A stretch of DNA of 64,000 bases from Candidatus Flexifilum affinis. GTDB taxonomy: Bacteria > Chloroflexota > Anaerolineae > Aggregatilineales > Phototrophicaceae. The position numbers and the translations under genes are program-made. The notes under the pieces are model-generated. The model saw only the letters and a program-made list of their open reading frames with translations, had not been told where the DNA came from and did not search any database. Positions within the stretch are counted from its first letter, which is position 1; each line of letters begins with the position of its first letter. The stretch is taken from assembly GCA_016713325.1 (NCBI GenBank), contig JADJPJ010000019.1, positions 1 to 64,000 on the forward strand, read 5' to 3'. Below are positions 17,420 through 25,922 of the stretch, in pieces.

Positions 17420-17466
17420 TTAAAAGGCCCATCCGTGACGGCGGATGAGGCAGTCCTTGTCCCTGG

Positions 17467-17494
17467 TGTCGGACGACTCCTGGGTCGTCCGACA
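17467..17494. repeat. Intergenic stem-loop in the WYL upstream region
   Basis: TGTCGGACGA, loop CTCCTGGG, TCGTCCGACA: a perfect 10-bp stem. It belongs to the same GGAC...GTCC hairpin set but lies upstream of a gene rather than after one. Confidence 0.6.
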
Positions 17495-17549
17495 CGGGTG
17501 GTCCGCGACCGACAGACGATAACGTCAGAAGATCAGAAGAGGCGACAGA

Positions 17550-18599
17550 ATGCGCGCGGACCGGTTGTTGACCATCGTGCTCATGCTCCAGCGGCAGCGG
17601 CACATGACGGCGCGGGCACTGGCCGACGTGCTGGGCGTGACCGAGCGGACCATCTACCGTGACATCGAGGCGCTCAATCTGGCCGGGGTGCCGGTCTACA
17701 CGCGCACCGGGCCAGACGGCGGCATCTTCCTCGATGACGCCTACCGGGCCAGCCTGCACTGGTTCACGGGAGCGGAGCTGAAAACCCTGCTGGCCACCAG
17801 TTCGGCGGCCCCGCTGGACGATCTGGGCCTGGGGCCGGCCGTCGAGAATGCGATGCTCAAGCTGCTGGCGCTGGCCCCGGCGCGCTACCAGCAGGAGGCG
17901 GCGCTGATGCGCCAGCGGCTCTACCTTGACCCGTCGGAGTGGTACGGCGCCGAAGAAGAAGAGGCCGATCTGCCGATGCTGAAAGAGGCGGTGTGGGATG
18001 ACCGCTGGATCGAGGCGGAGTACGAAACCTGGGAGGGCGGACGGCAGCGGCGGGCGCTGGCCCCGTACAGCCTGGTCTACAAGTCCGGGCGATGGTATCT
18101 GGTCGCCGCCAGCCGCCGATCCGGCTCCGTGCGCACCTACCGTGCTTCCCGGCTGCGCGACATCCGCCTGCTGGATGAGCACTTCCAGCGCGATCGCGAC
18201 TTCGACATTGCCGCCTACTGGAAAGAGTCGTCGGATCACTTCCAGCGGCAGGTGCCGGTCTACCCGGTGGTGCTGCGCGTCCGCGATCGGTCGCTGATCT
18301 ACTTCCGCACGATGATGCCCGGCCGTTTCGAGGTGCTGGAGACCGCAGGCGAATGGCGCGTGCTCAGGGTACACTACACGGTGTTTGAAGAGGCGCGCTC
18401 CAGCGTGCTGGGACTGGGCACGGAGGTCGAGGTGATCGAGCCGGCGGCGCTGGGCGAGGCCGTCCTCGACCTGGCGCGGGCCATCGTCGCCCGGCACGAC
18501 CAAGGGGATACCGGGGCAGTGGGGTTTGTCCGGTGCCAATTGCCCTCCCGACCTCGGTCGTGCCTCTCCGTTGACGGGGGGGCGGCTAGCGGCGGGTGA
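17550..18599 (+). CDS. WYL domain-containing helix-turn-helix transcriptional regulator
   Basis: A 349-residue regulator. Residues 1-60 are a DeoR/HTH_11 winged helix (LLTIVLMLQRQRHMTARALADVLGVTERTIYRDIEALNLAGVPVYT), residues about 140-205 a WYL domain (APYSLVYKSGRWYLVAASRR, with RTYRASRLRDIRLLDE), and the remainder a C-terminal WCX extension. WYL domains bind ligands, in some cases nucleic acids. The ATG at 17550 follows AGAAGAGG. The protein ends with a Pro/Arg/Gly-rich tail after about residue 320 (VRCQLPSRPRS) that is not typical, so the original stop may have been lost. It is divergent from the GyrI-like gene, with a perfect palindrome between them. Confidence 0.88.
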   Translation: MRADRLLTIVLMLQRQRHMTARALADVLGVTERTIYRDIEALNLAGVPVYTRTGPDGGIFLDDAYRASLHWFTGAELKTLLATSSAAPLDDLGLGPAVENAMLKLLALAPARYQQEAALMRQRLYLDPSEWYGAEEEEADLPMLKEAVWDDRWIEAEYETWEGGRQRRALAPYSLVYKSGRWYLVAASRRSGSVRTYRASRLRDIRLLDEHFQRDRDFDIAAYWKESSDHFQRQVPVYPVVLRVRDRSLIYFRTMMPGRFEVLETAGEWRVLRVHYTVFEEARSSVLGLGTEVEVIEPAALGEAVLDLARAIVARHDQGDTGAVGFVRCQLPSRPRSCLSVDGGAASGG

Positions 18600-18660
18600 G
18601 GTAGCACCAAACAACCGTGGCGGAGTGTCCATAACGTCATATTTGCTGAACATCACCAGA

Positions 18661-19665
18661 ATGGACTCATCGATGAAGGTTATTCAATGCGGGTTGGGCG
18701 GCATGGGCGCGCACTGGATTCGCACGGTGCGCGCGCAGTCGGAGGTCGAGTTCGCCGGCTTCGTGGAGATCGACGCGGCCACAGCGCAGAAGCGCGCCGC
18801 CGAATTCAACCTCGATCCGGCGCTGATCTTTCCTTCGCTGGAGGCGGCATTGTCGTCGGTCAGGGCCGACGGCGTGATCGACGTGACGCCGCCGGGCGCG
18901 CACAAAGCCGTGGCCTTCGCCGCCATGGATGCCGGTCTGCCGGTGCTGGCGGAAAAGCCGCTGGCCGGCACCCGGGCAGATGCACAGGCCATTGTCGAGA
19001 AGAGCAGCGCGACCGGCGTGCTGCTGATGGTGGCGCAGAACTACCGCTACTCGCCCGTCGCGCAGACGGTCAAGAATGTCCTCGACTCCGGCGAGCTGGG
19101 TGCGCCAGGGACGGCGCCGGGAGCGATCAGCGTGCGCTTCTTCAAGGGACCGCATTTCGGCGGCTTCCGCGAGGAGATGGCCCATCCGCTGATCGTGGAC
19201 ATGTCGATTCATCACTTCGACCTGATGCGCTTCTTCCTGTCCAGCGACCCGGTCGAAGTCACCGCCCGAAGCTGGAACCCGCCGTGGAGCTGGTACAAAG
19301 GCGATGCCTCGGCGGCGGTGACGGCGCGCTTCGCCAATGGGGCGGTGGTCAACTACACCGGCTCTTGGTGCTCGCAGGGTCAGGAGACGCCGTGGAATGC
19401 CGACTGGCGCTTCGAGTGCGCGGCCGGCGTGCTGACGCTCCAGGACGACCGCATCTATGTGCAGCGGCTGGGCGACGAGGCGCGGCGGGAGGTGCCGTCG
19501 ATGGCCATGGCGCGGCAGGCGCAGGCCTACCTGCTGCGCGAGTTCTACGAGGCGGTTACCCAGGGGCGGCGCCCGGCGACCACCTGCCAGGACAACCTCC
19601 GCACGGTGAATTTCGTCTTCGACGCCGTGCAATCCTGCGAGACGGGGGCCGTGGTGCGGGGGTGA
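18661..19665 (+). CDS. Gfo/Idh/MocA family NAD(P)-dependent oxidoreductase
   Basis: A 334-residue sugar/inositol-type dehydrogenase. The N-terminal Rossmann fold shows MKVIQCGLGGMGAHWIRTV (GxGGMG), ADGVIDVTPPGAH, then AEKPLAGT, the EKP motif that orients the cofactor. The C-terminal domain carries HPLIVDMSIHHFDLMRFFL, with the conserved HHFD near the active site. The start is either 18661 or 18673 (MKVIQ), with no strong ribosome site at either. The substrate is unknown; the family oxidises or reduces sugars, inositols and derivatives. It is convergent with the LysE gene, only 12 bases apart. Confidence 0.9.
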   Translation: MDSSMKVIQCGLGGMGAHWIRTVRAQSEVEFAGFVEIDAATAQKRAAEFNLDPALIFPSLEAALSSVRADGVIDVTPPGAHKAVAFAAMDAGLPVLAEKPLAGTRADAQAIVEKSSATGVLLMVAQNYRYSPVAQTVKNVLDSGELGAPGTAPGAISVRFFKGPHFGGFREEMAHPLIVDMSIHHFDLMRFFLSSDPVEVTARSWNPPWSWYKGDASAAVTARFANGAVVNYTGSWCSQGQETPWNADWRFECAAGVLTLQDDRIYVQRLGDEARREVPSMAMARQAQAYLLREFYEAVTQGRRPATTCQDNLRTVNFVFDAVQSCETGAVVRG

Positions 19666-19677
19666 CGTGTCACACCC

Positions 19678-20310
19678 CTACGCCGTCAGTCCCAACCCGC
19701 TGGCCAGCAGCGACAGACCCAGCCCGGCCAGCACCAGCACCGTCAGCCACAGCAGCGTCGTGGTAACACGCGGGTCGATGTGGCGCAGGCGGTCGAAGAC
19801 GACGATCCAGGCAGTCAGCAGAATCAGAAAGGCGCCGTAGAAGCCGGCCATGAAGCCGAGGCCGTGCCACACCGACAGGCGCAGCGCCTCGCTCAGCAGC
19901 GGGCCGTTGACCGTGCCCCAGAAGATGTATGGGCCGGGGCTGGTCCAGTTGATCAGCACGGTGCGCCACAACAGCGTGATCGGGCGGACGCTGCCTTCAA
20001 TCTCGGCATCCGCGCCGCTGCCGATGGTCACCCCGGCGCGCAGCCCCTTGATGGTCAGCCAGGCCAGGTAGAGGATGAACAGCCCGCCGATAATCTGCAC
20101 GACACGGATCAACTCTGGCGGGAACTGGTTGAGGATGAAGACCGTCAGCAGGATGAACGGGATGTCGGAGATCAGCGGCGAGACGATGCAGATTAGCGTC
20201 CGCCGCCAGCCATGGGCCAGCGTGGCTTGGATGAGGAATGTTTGCAGCGGACCGGGAGACGTGCCGGCGGTGAAGCCGAGCGACGCGCCCTGGGCGAAGA
20301 ATCCCAGCAT
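19678..20310 (-). CDS. LysE/RhtB family amino-acid/metabolite exporter
   Basis: A 210-residue, six-helix inner-membrane exporter. The start GASLGFTAGTSPGPLQTFLIQATLAHGWRRTL matches the family's conserved first helix and SPGP motif. A helix pair follows (VSPLISDIPFILLTVFIL and VVQIIGGLFILYLAWLTIKG), then a cytoplasmic loop and FWGTVNGPLLSEALR. Such proteins export lysine, threonine, homoserine or other small metabolites. No nearby metabolic gene suggests the cargo. The ribosome site is weak. It is divergent from the thioredoxin-NHL gene. Confidence 0.85.
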   Translation of the reverse strand: MLGFFAQGASLGFTAGTSPGPLQTFLIQATLAHGWRRTLICIVSPLISDIPFILLTVFILNQFPPELIRVVQIIGGLFILYLAWLTIKGLRAGVTIGSGADAEIEGSVRPITLLWRTVLINWTSPGPYIFWGTVNGPLLSEALRLSVWHGLGFMAGFYGAFLILLTAWIVVFDRLRHIDPRVTTTLLWLTVLVLAGLGLSLLASGLGLTA

Positions 20311-20414
20311 GAAAAGGGTGTCCTTGTAAGACGCTTATGCGTGTTTAAGAATCAGGCAATGTGATTCCGGTATCGTGAGAGTCTGTCCATGAACCGCGCC
20401 GGGACAGACACAGC

Positions 20415-20434
20415 GGACGAGGCTGGCCTCGTCC
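20415..20434. repeat. Intergenic stem-loop with GTCCCTAC tail
   Basis: GGACGAGGC, TG, GCCTCGTCC, followed by CTACG. It lies between the divergent LysE and thioredoxin-NHL genes and is almost the same sequence as the palindrome at 62677-62696. Confidence 0.7.
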
Positions 20435-20495
20435 CTACGTACACCGGTGGATGGACGGGTTCCAAGATGATACTGCCTGAACCAGGGAATATGAA

Positions 20496-22535
20496 ATGAC
20501 CAGATTACTGTTCTTTGTCCTGCTGGCGGTTGGGTTGCTGGCGCTGCCGGCCGCCGCTCAGGATGAACCGCTCGACAGCCCCTTCGCCGGCCGGTCGGAA
20601 CTGCCCGCGCCGGAATTTCCGTCTAACCTCGATTGGTTGAACGTCGAAGCGCCGCTCAGCATCGAAGACCTGCGCGGCAAAATCGTGATCCTCGACTTCT
20701 GGACCTACGGGTGCATCAACTGCATCCACATGATCCCGACACTGCGCGCGCTGGAGGAGAAGTATGGCGATGCGCTGGTGGTGATCGGCGTGCACAGCGC
20801 CAAGTTCGACAACGAGGGGACGACCGACAACATCCGTCAGATCGTGCAGCGTTACGAACTGCACCACCCGGTGATCAACGACGACCGCTTCGTCGTCTGG
20901 CAGCAGTATGGCGTGCAGGCCTGGCCGACCTTCGCGGTGATCGATCCGCGCGGCAATGTGCTGGCCCGGCAGGCGGGGGAGATCCCGTTTGAAGCCTTCG
21001 ATCAGCTGCTGACCGGCATGGTCGAGTTCTGGGACGGGATCGGCGAGCTGGACCGCGAGCCGCTGCCGCTGGCGCTGGAAGGCGCGGGCACGCCGCCGGG
21101 GCTGCTGGCCTTCCCCGGTAAGGTGCTGGCCGATGCCGCGTCCAACCGGCTGTTCATCGCCGACACCAACCACCACCGCATCGTGATCGCCGACCTGACC
21201 ACCGCCGAAGTGCTCGACGTGATCGGCGCCGGGACGCGCGGCTTCGCGGACGGCAGCTATGAAGAAGCGGCCTTCGACAAGCTGCAAGGCATGGCGCTGC
21301 GCGGGGAAACCCTCTACGTGGCCGACACCGAGAACCACGCCATCCGCGCTGTCGATCTGGCCGCGAAGACGGTCACGACGCTGGCGGGAAATGGCGAGCA
21401 GGCTCAGTTTCGCGCCGAATTCGGAGCGCGCGTGCCGCTTGCGGAGGCCGAACTGGCCAGTCCGTGGGCTTTGGCCTTTGGCGATGACGGCGTGCTGTAC
21501 ATCGCCATGGCCGGCCCGCACCAGATCTGGGCACTCTACCCCGATCAGACGATCGGCCCGGTCGTTGGCAACGGTCGTGAGGCAGCCCTCAATGCCGGCC
21601 TGGCCAACAGCGAGCTGGCCCAGCCGAGCGGCCTGTTCTTCCGCGACGGACGGCTGTATTTCGCCGACAGCGAGAGCAGCACCATCCGTGTCGCCGACTT
21701 CAACACCAATCAGGTCGAGCTGGTCGCCGGCACCGGGGAGAACAACCTGTTCGACTTTGGCGACGTCGACGGCCCGGCGGGCGAGTCGCGCTTGCAGCAC
21801 CCGCTCGGCGTGACCGGCGGCGAGACCGGCCCGGTCTACGTGGCCGATACCTACAACAGCCGCATCAAGGTGCTGGATCCGGAGACCAACGTCATTACCA
21901 CGGCCTACGGTTCCGGCGGCGCGGGCGGGTTCCAGGACGGCGTGGGCGTGGAAGCGGCCTTCGACGAGCCGGGCGGCCTGTCCTACGCCGATGGCAAGCT
22001 GTACGTGGCCGACACCAACAACCACGCTATTCGGGTGATCGATCTGGAGACGCAGACGGTCAGCACGCTGGCCTTTCCCAACCCGGAGCGCCTGCTCATC
22101 GCCGACCGCGTGACGGTGATCGGTGGCAACGCGGCGGCCGGCGAGACGATCGATCTGGGTGACCTGACGCTGGCCCCTGGCGCGGGCGAGATCGTGGTGC
22201 GCATCGCGCTGCCGGAAGGCTACAAGATCAACCCCGACGCGCCGTCGCAGGTGACATTCGTGTCGTCCACGCGCGCGCTGGTCCTGGAAAACAGCGAGGT
22301 CCCGTTCCGCGAGACGGAGATCCGCCTGCCGCTGACCCTGGACACCGGTGGTTCGACGCTGCGGGGCACGATCAGCACCTACTACTGCGAGGCGGTCAAC
22401 GAGACGCTGTGCTTCTTTGACGAGGTGACGGTGACGGCCGGTGTGACGGTCGCCGAGGGCGGCGCGCCGGGTGATATCGCCGTCGAGCGTGCCATCACGC
22501 CGCCGGAGATCACGGTTGGCGGGGTGACGGGATAG
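20496..22535 (+). CDS. Secreted thioredoxin-like plus NHL-repeat protein (NHLRC2-like)
   Basis: A 679-residue exported protein. Residues 1-21 are a signal peptide (FFVLLAVGLLALPAAAQ). Residues about 55-165 form a thioredoxin-like domain with WTYGCINCIHM (Cys73 and Cys76), the same CxNC-type pair seen in NHLRC2-like proteins. Residues about 195-540 form a beta-propeller of NHL repeats (ANRLFIADTNHHRIV, GETLYVADTENHAIR, GPVYVADTYNSRIK, GKLYVADTNNHAIRV). A C-terminal beta domain (about 560-679) ends with CEAVNETLCFFDEVTV. The likely role is extracellular redox or binding; the substrate is unknown. It is preceded by CCAGGGA. Its stop is 4 bases from the convergent asparagine synthase. Confidence 0.88.
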   Translation: MTRLLFFVLLAVGLLALPAAAQDEPLDSPFAGRSELPAPEFPSNLDWLNVEAPLSIEDLRGKIVILDFWTYGCINCIHMIPTLRALEEKYGDALVVIGVHSAKFDNEGTTDNIRQIVQRYELHHPVINDDRFVVWQQYGVQAWPTFAVIDPRGNVLARQAGEIPFEAFDQLLTGMVEFWDGIGELDREPLPLALEGAGTPPGLLAFPGKVLADAASNRLFIADTNHHRIVIADLTTAEVLDVIGAGTRGFADGSYEEAAFDKLQGMALRGETLYVADTENHAIRAVDLAAKTVTTLAGNGEQAQFRAEFGARVPLAEAELASPWALAFGDDGVLYIAMAGPHQIWALYPDQTIGPVVGNGREAALNAGLANSELAQPSGLFFRDGRLYFADSESSTIRVADFNTNQVELVAGTGENNLFDFGDVDGPAGESRLQHPLGVTGGETGPVYVADTYNSRIKVLDPETNVITTAYGSGGAGGFQDGVGVEAAFDEPGGLSYADGKLYVADTNNHAIRVIDLETQTVSTLAFPNPERLLIADRVTVIGGNAAAGETIDLGDLTLAPGAGEIVVRIALPEGYKINPDAPSQVTFVSSTRALVLENSEVPFRETEIRLPLTLDTGGSTLRGTISTYYCEAVNETLCFFDEVTVTAGVTVAEGGAPGDIAVERAITPPEITVGGVTG

Positions 22536-22539
22536 CCAC

Positions 22540-24495
22540 TCACCGCAGGAACTGGCGCATCCAGGTTTCGAGCGTGAGCAGGCGGAAGACCACCTCGACC
22601 TGAGGGGCACGCCCGCTGAAATGCTCGTTCAGCAGTTTGGCCAGCACCTCTCGGTCGAACAGGTCGCGGATGCCTGCGCCGGGGTCGAGCAGGCGCTCGG
22701 CGATGCGCGGGCGCAGTTCGTTGGCGAACCAGCCGAGGATGGGCGTCTCGAACGGCTTCTTCGGACGTTCCAGCGCTTCCGGCGGCAGCAGAGGACGCAT
22801 CGCCTCGCGCAGTACGTACTTGTTGGAGCGCAGACGCATCTCCGGCGGAATGCGAGTCGCGGCGTCGATCAGCAGCGGGTCGAAGAACGGGACGCGCGCC
22901 TCCAGCGAGGAGGCCATTGTCACCTTGTCGGCCACCAGCAGGGCGTTTCCGGTCAGCCAGGTGTTGATGACCAGGGCCTGGGCGGCGTCGTCCACGTCGT
23001 AGCGCAGCGACTTGCCGATCAGCGCGGCGTAGGTTCGCTCCTTGTGCCGGGCAGATTTCCAGGCGGCGCGCAGCTCGGTCCCGTACAAGCGCTGGCGCAG
23101 CGTGTCGCTCATCACCAACCCATCGAACGAGGCCGTGCGTCGCAGCGCCTCGTCGCGCGGCAGAAAACGGTTGCGCCAGCGCGGCAGATAGGTGGGCAGC
23201 GCGCCGATGTAGCGGAACTGCTTCATGGCCGGGTAGAGTGGTTCCAGCGCGCCCAGGGCGTCGGCCAGGACCGGGATGCCATCCCCGCCGCCGCGACGCG
23301 CCCGCATAATCTCGGCGAACAGGCGGTGACTGGGGTAGCCGCAGAACAGCTCGTCACCGCCCAGGCCGGTCAGCACGACTTTGACCTGCTGGGCGGTATC
23401 CTCGGCCAGCAGCAGCAGCGAGATGGCCGACGAATTGGCGTTGGGTTCGTCGTGATGCCAGACGTAACGCTCGAAGCCGCGCCACCAGTCGTCGGCATTG
23501 ATCACGCGGGTATGGTGTTGCGCCCCGAAGTGCGCCGCCAGTCGCGCTGCGCCGTCCAGCTCGTTGTCGCGCGTCTTCATGTCGTAGCCTACGGTGAAGG
23601 TGCGCACCGGCTGATCCCCGCCGGCGGCGCGCAGTTCGGCGGCCATCAGGGCCAGCATCGACGCCGAATCGACGCCGGCGCTGAGGAACAGCCCCAGCGG
23701 CACGTCGCTGCGCAGGTGCAGTCGGACCGACTCGGCCAGGTGCGCCCGCACGTCGTCGAGGATGGCCTCTTCGCTTTCCCCCTCGCGCGCGCCGACCACG
23801 CCCACCCGGTCACGGCCGAATTCCCAGAATGGATGAAGCTGCTGCTGCCCGCCTTCGATCACCAGGGCGTGGCCCGGCGGCAGGCGGCGCACCCCGTCGA
23901 ACAGCGTCTCTTCGCCGATCATGTAGCCGAACGAGAGGAAGGTGTCGAGCACATCAGGGTTGAGGGCGCGCGGCACGGCCGGGTCGGCCAGGATGGCCTT
24001 GACCTCGCTGGCGAAGCGCAGGATGCCGTCGTGCTCACACAGGTAGAGCGGCTTCATTCCGATGTGATCGACGGCCAGCACCAGACGTTCCTGGCGCGAA
24101 TCCCAGAGCGCGAAGGCGTACATGCCGCGCAGGTGGTCGAACATGCCGAGATCGTACTGCTCGTAGAGGTGGATGAGGGTTTCGCCGTCGCCGTCGGTAC
24201 GCAGGGCGTGGCCCTGGGTGATCAGCGCCCGGCGCAGTTCCTTGTAGTTGTAGATCTCACCGTTGAAGACCAGCGCGATGGAACGATCCTCGTTGTAGAG
24301 TGGCTGATTGCTGCCCTCGACGTCGATGATGCTCAGGCGGCGCATGCCGAAAGCGACGTCGGGTTGGTCGGCGGGCGCGTAGAAGCCGTCGCCGTCCGGC
24401 CCGCGGTGGCGGATGACCTCGCTCATGGCGCGAACCGCGCCCAGGCTGGCGCGCCCGCGCCCGTGCAGGTCCAGCAATCCGCAAATTCCGCACAT
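22540..24495 (-). CDS. asnB: Asparagine synthase (glutamine-hydrolysing)
   Basis: A 651-residue enzyme. The N-terminal class II amidotransferase domain begins with the catalytic Cys (MCGICGLLD; the Met is removed to expose Cys), which fixes the start at 24495, and has HRGPDGDG, RLSIID and FNGEIYNY. The C-terminal synthetase has the pyrophosphatase loop FLSAGVDSASM (residues about 270-280; most members have SGG at this point), TVGYDMKTRDNE, GLGGDELFCGYP and ASSLEARVPFFD. It converts aspartate, glutamine and ATP to asparagine or amidates another carboxylate. Homologues in polysaccharide clusters do the latter, and two glycosyltransferases follow divergently, so the exact acceptor is open. Confidence 0.9.
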   Translation of the reverse strand: MCGICGLLDLHGRGRASLGAVRAMSEVIRHRGPDGDGFYAPADQPDVAFGMRRLSIIDVEGSNQPLYNEDRSIALVFNGEIYNYKELRRALITQGHALRTDGDGETLIHLYEQYDLGMFDHLRGMYAFALWDSRQERLVLAVDHIGMKPLYLCEHDGILRFASEVKAILADPAVPRALNPDVLDTFLSFGYMIGEETLFDGVRRLPPGHALVIEGGQQQLHPFWEFGRDRVGVVGAREGESEEAILDDVRAHLAESVRLHLRSDVPLGLFLSAGVDSASMLALMAAELRAAGGDQPVRTFTVGYDMKTRDNELDGAARLAAHFGAQHHTRVINADDWWRGFERYVWHHDEPNANSSAISLLLLAEDTAQQVKVVLTGLGGDELFCGYPSHRLFAEIMRARRGGGDGIPVLADALGALEPLYPAMKQFRYIGALPTYLPRWRNRFLPRDEALRRTASFDGLVMSDTLRQRLYGTELRAAWKSARHKERTYAALIGKSLRYDVDDAAQALVINTWLTGNALLVADKVTMASSLEARVPFFDPLLIDAATRIPPEMRLRSNKYVLREAMRPLLPPEALERPKKPFETPILGWFANELRPRIAERLLDPGAGIRDLFDREVLAKLLNEHFSGRAPQVEVVFRLLTLETWMRQFLR

Positions 24496-24606
24496 GGCAG
24501 CCCTCGTCGTTACAGGCGAAGTGGTGATTCTAAGCGATCGGCCGGGGCGCGACAACGGAGGACCGCTTCGGTTTTTAAGGACATTACTCACCCCTAAAAC
24601 GCTGGC

Positions 24607-25908
24607 ATGAGCGAATCAAGTTGGGTATTCTTGGGATATGTGATGCTATTATGGGTGACCCGCTTGCCTGATTCTGCGGTTATTCTTCACTACGCTGCGC
24701 CGCCCGTGGTTGGCGGCGTCGAGTCGACGATTTTTCACCACGCCCGGGGTCTGGCAGCGCGTGGCTGGCAGGTGCGCGTGATCAGTGGAGACGGCAGCCC
24801 CTTTGATGGGGCGGTCGAATCGCAGGTGCACCCCCTGTTTGGCTCGACAGCGCCGGAGGTCCTGCGTGTGAAGCGCGAGCTGGACCAGGGAGTAGTTTCC
24901 GAAGGATTCCAACGGTTGACGGCGGCCATCGAGCAGGAACTGCGGGCGGCCCTGGCCGGTTTCTCGATCGTGATGGCCCACAATATCCCCACCTTCAACA
25001 AGAACCTGCCGCTGACGGCAGCGCTGGCCCGGCTGCACGCAGAAGGCGGTTTTCGGCTGCTGGTCTGGGCGCATGATCTTGCCTGGACGAATCCGCAGTA
25101 TCTGCCAGAACTCTTTGATGGGATGCCCTGGGACCTGCTGCGCCGGCCCTGGAAAGATGCTGTTTACGTCACCGTCAGCGAAGCGCGCCGCCCGGAACTG
25201 GCCGATCTGATCGGCATCGACCGCACGGCTGTGCATGTCGTCTCCCCCGGCATCGATGTTGCCGCTTTTCTTGGCCTGTCCGAGACGACGCGACGACTGG
25301 TTCACGATCTGAACTGGCTGGACGCCGACGGGCTGCTGCTCCTGCCGGCGCGCATCACTCGCCGCAAAAATATCGCCCTGGCACTGCGCATCCTGCGTGA
25401 AGTTCGCCGCCAGTCGGACCGCGACTTCCGGCTGATCGTCACCGGTCCACCTGGCCCGCATAATCCCAGCAATCCCGGTTATCTTGGCGAACTGCTCGAT
25501 CTGCGGCGCGCGCTCGATCTGGATGGCGCTGCCCACTTCCTCTACGAATATGGTGCGGATTCGGCGCATCCGCTCATTCCGGACGATGCCACCATGGCCA
25601 ATCTGTACGCGCTGGCTGATGGTCTGCTCTTCCCACCCTTGAGCGAAGGATTCGGCATCCCCATGCTGGAAGCCGGTCTGGCGCGGCTCCCGATCTTCTG
25701 CGCCGACATTCCGCCGCTGCGCGAAACCGGGGGCACTGACGCCTACTACTTCGATCCGCTCACTGGCGAGCCGCAAGCGATCGCCGCCACCATTCTGCGG
25801 ACGCTGGATAGCAGCGTGCTCTGCCGTTTGCGCCTGCGGGTCCGCCGCGAAAATCGTTGGGAGGCAATTCTCGATCGACAGATCCTCCCCTTGTTGATGG
25901 CTGAATAA
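24607..25908 (+). CDS. Glycosyltransferase family 4 protein
   Basis: A protein of about 430 residues with a GT-B fold. The N-lobe has the conserved VILHYAAPPVVGGVESTIFHH (a glycine-rich acceptor loop), then VISGDGSPFDG. The C-lobe has the nucleotide-sugar region LLLPARITRRKNIALALRIL and the E-x7-E motif FPPLSEGFGIPMLEAGLA. The start is uncertain. The ATG at 24607 lacks a ribosome site, and an extended -10-like TGCTATTAT lies inside the frame at 24644-24652, so the true start may be a GTG near 24655. It lies 14 bases upstream of the GpgS fusion gene. By context it may add a second sugar to glucosylglycerate, as MggA-type GT4 enzymes do; this is inference only. Confidence 0.82.
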   Translation: MSESSWVFLGYVMLLWVTRLPDSAVILHYAAPPVVGGVESTIFHHARGLAARGWQVRVISGDGSPFDGAVESQVHPLFGSTAPEVLRVKRELDQGVVSEGFQRLTAAIEQELRAALAGFSIVMAHNIPTFNKNLPLTAALARLHAEGGFRLLVWAHDLAWTNPQYLPELFDGMPWDLLRRPWKDAVYVTVSEARRPELADLIGIDRTAVHVVSPGIDVAAFLGLSETTRRLVHDLNWLDADGLLLLPARITRRKNIALALRILREVRRQSDRDFRLIVTGPPGPHNPSNPGYLGELLDLRRALDLDGAAHFLYEYGADSAHPLIPDDATMANLYALADGLLFPPLSEGFGIPMLEAGLARLPIFCADIPPLRETGGTDAYYFDPLTGEPQAIAATILRTLDSSVLCRLRLRVRRENRWEAILDRQILPLLMAE

Positions 25909-25922
25909 CCTCTGGAGGTTCA

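Noticed and set aside
20505..22610. 701-codon minus-strand open frame opposite the thioredoxin-NHL gene
   Set aside because: Antisense shadow; the plus strand has a signal peptide, CxNC pair and regular NHL repeats.
22621..24597. 658-codon plus-strand open frame opposite asparagine synthase
   Set aside because: No domain; the minus strand carries the full set of asparagine synthase motifs.
24644..24652. Extended -10-like TGCTATTAT at the start of the GT4 gene
   Set aside because: It has no matching -35 and lies inside the plausible coding start, so it is mentioned only as a doubt about the start codon.
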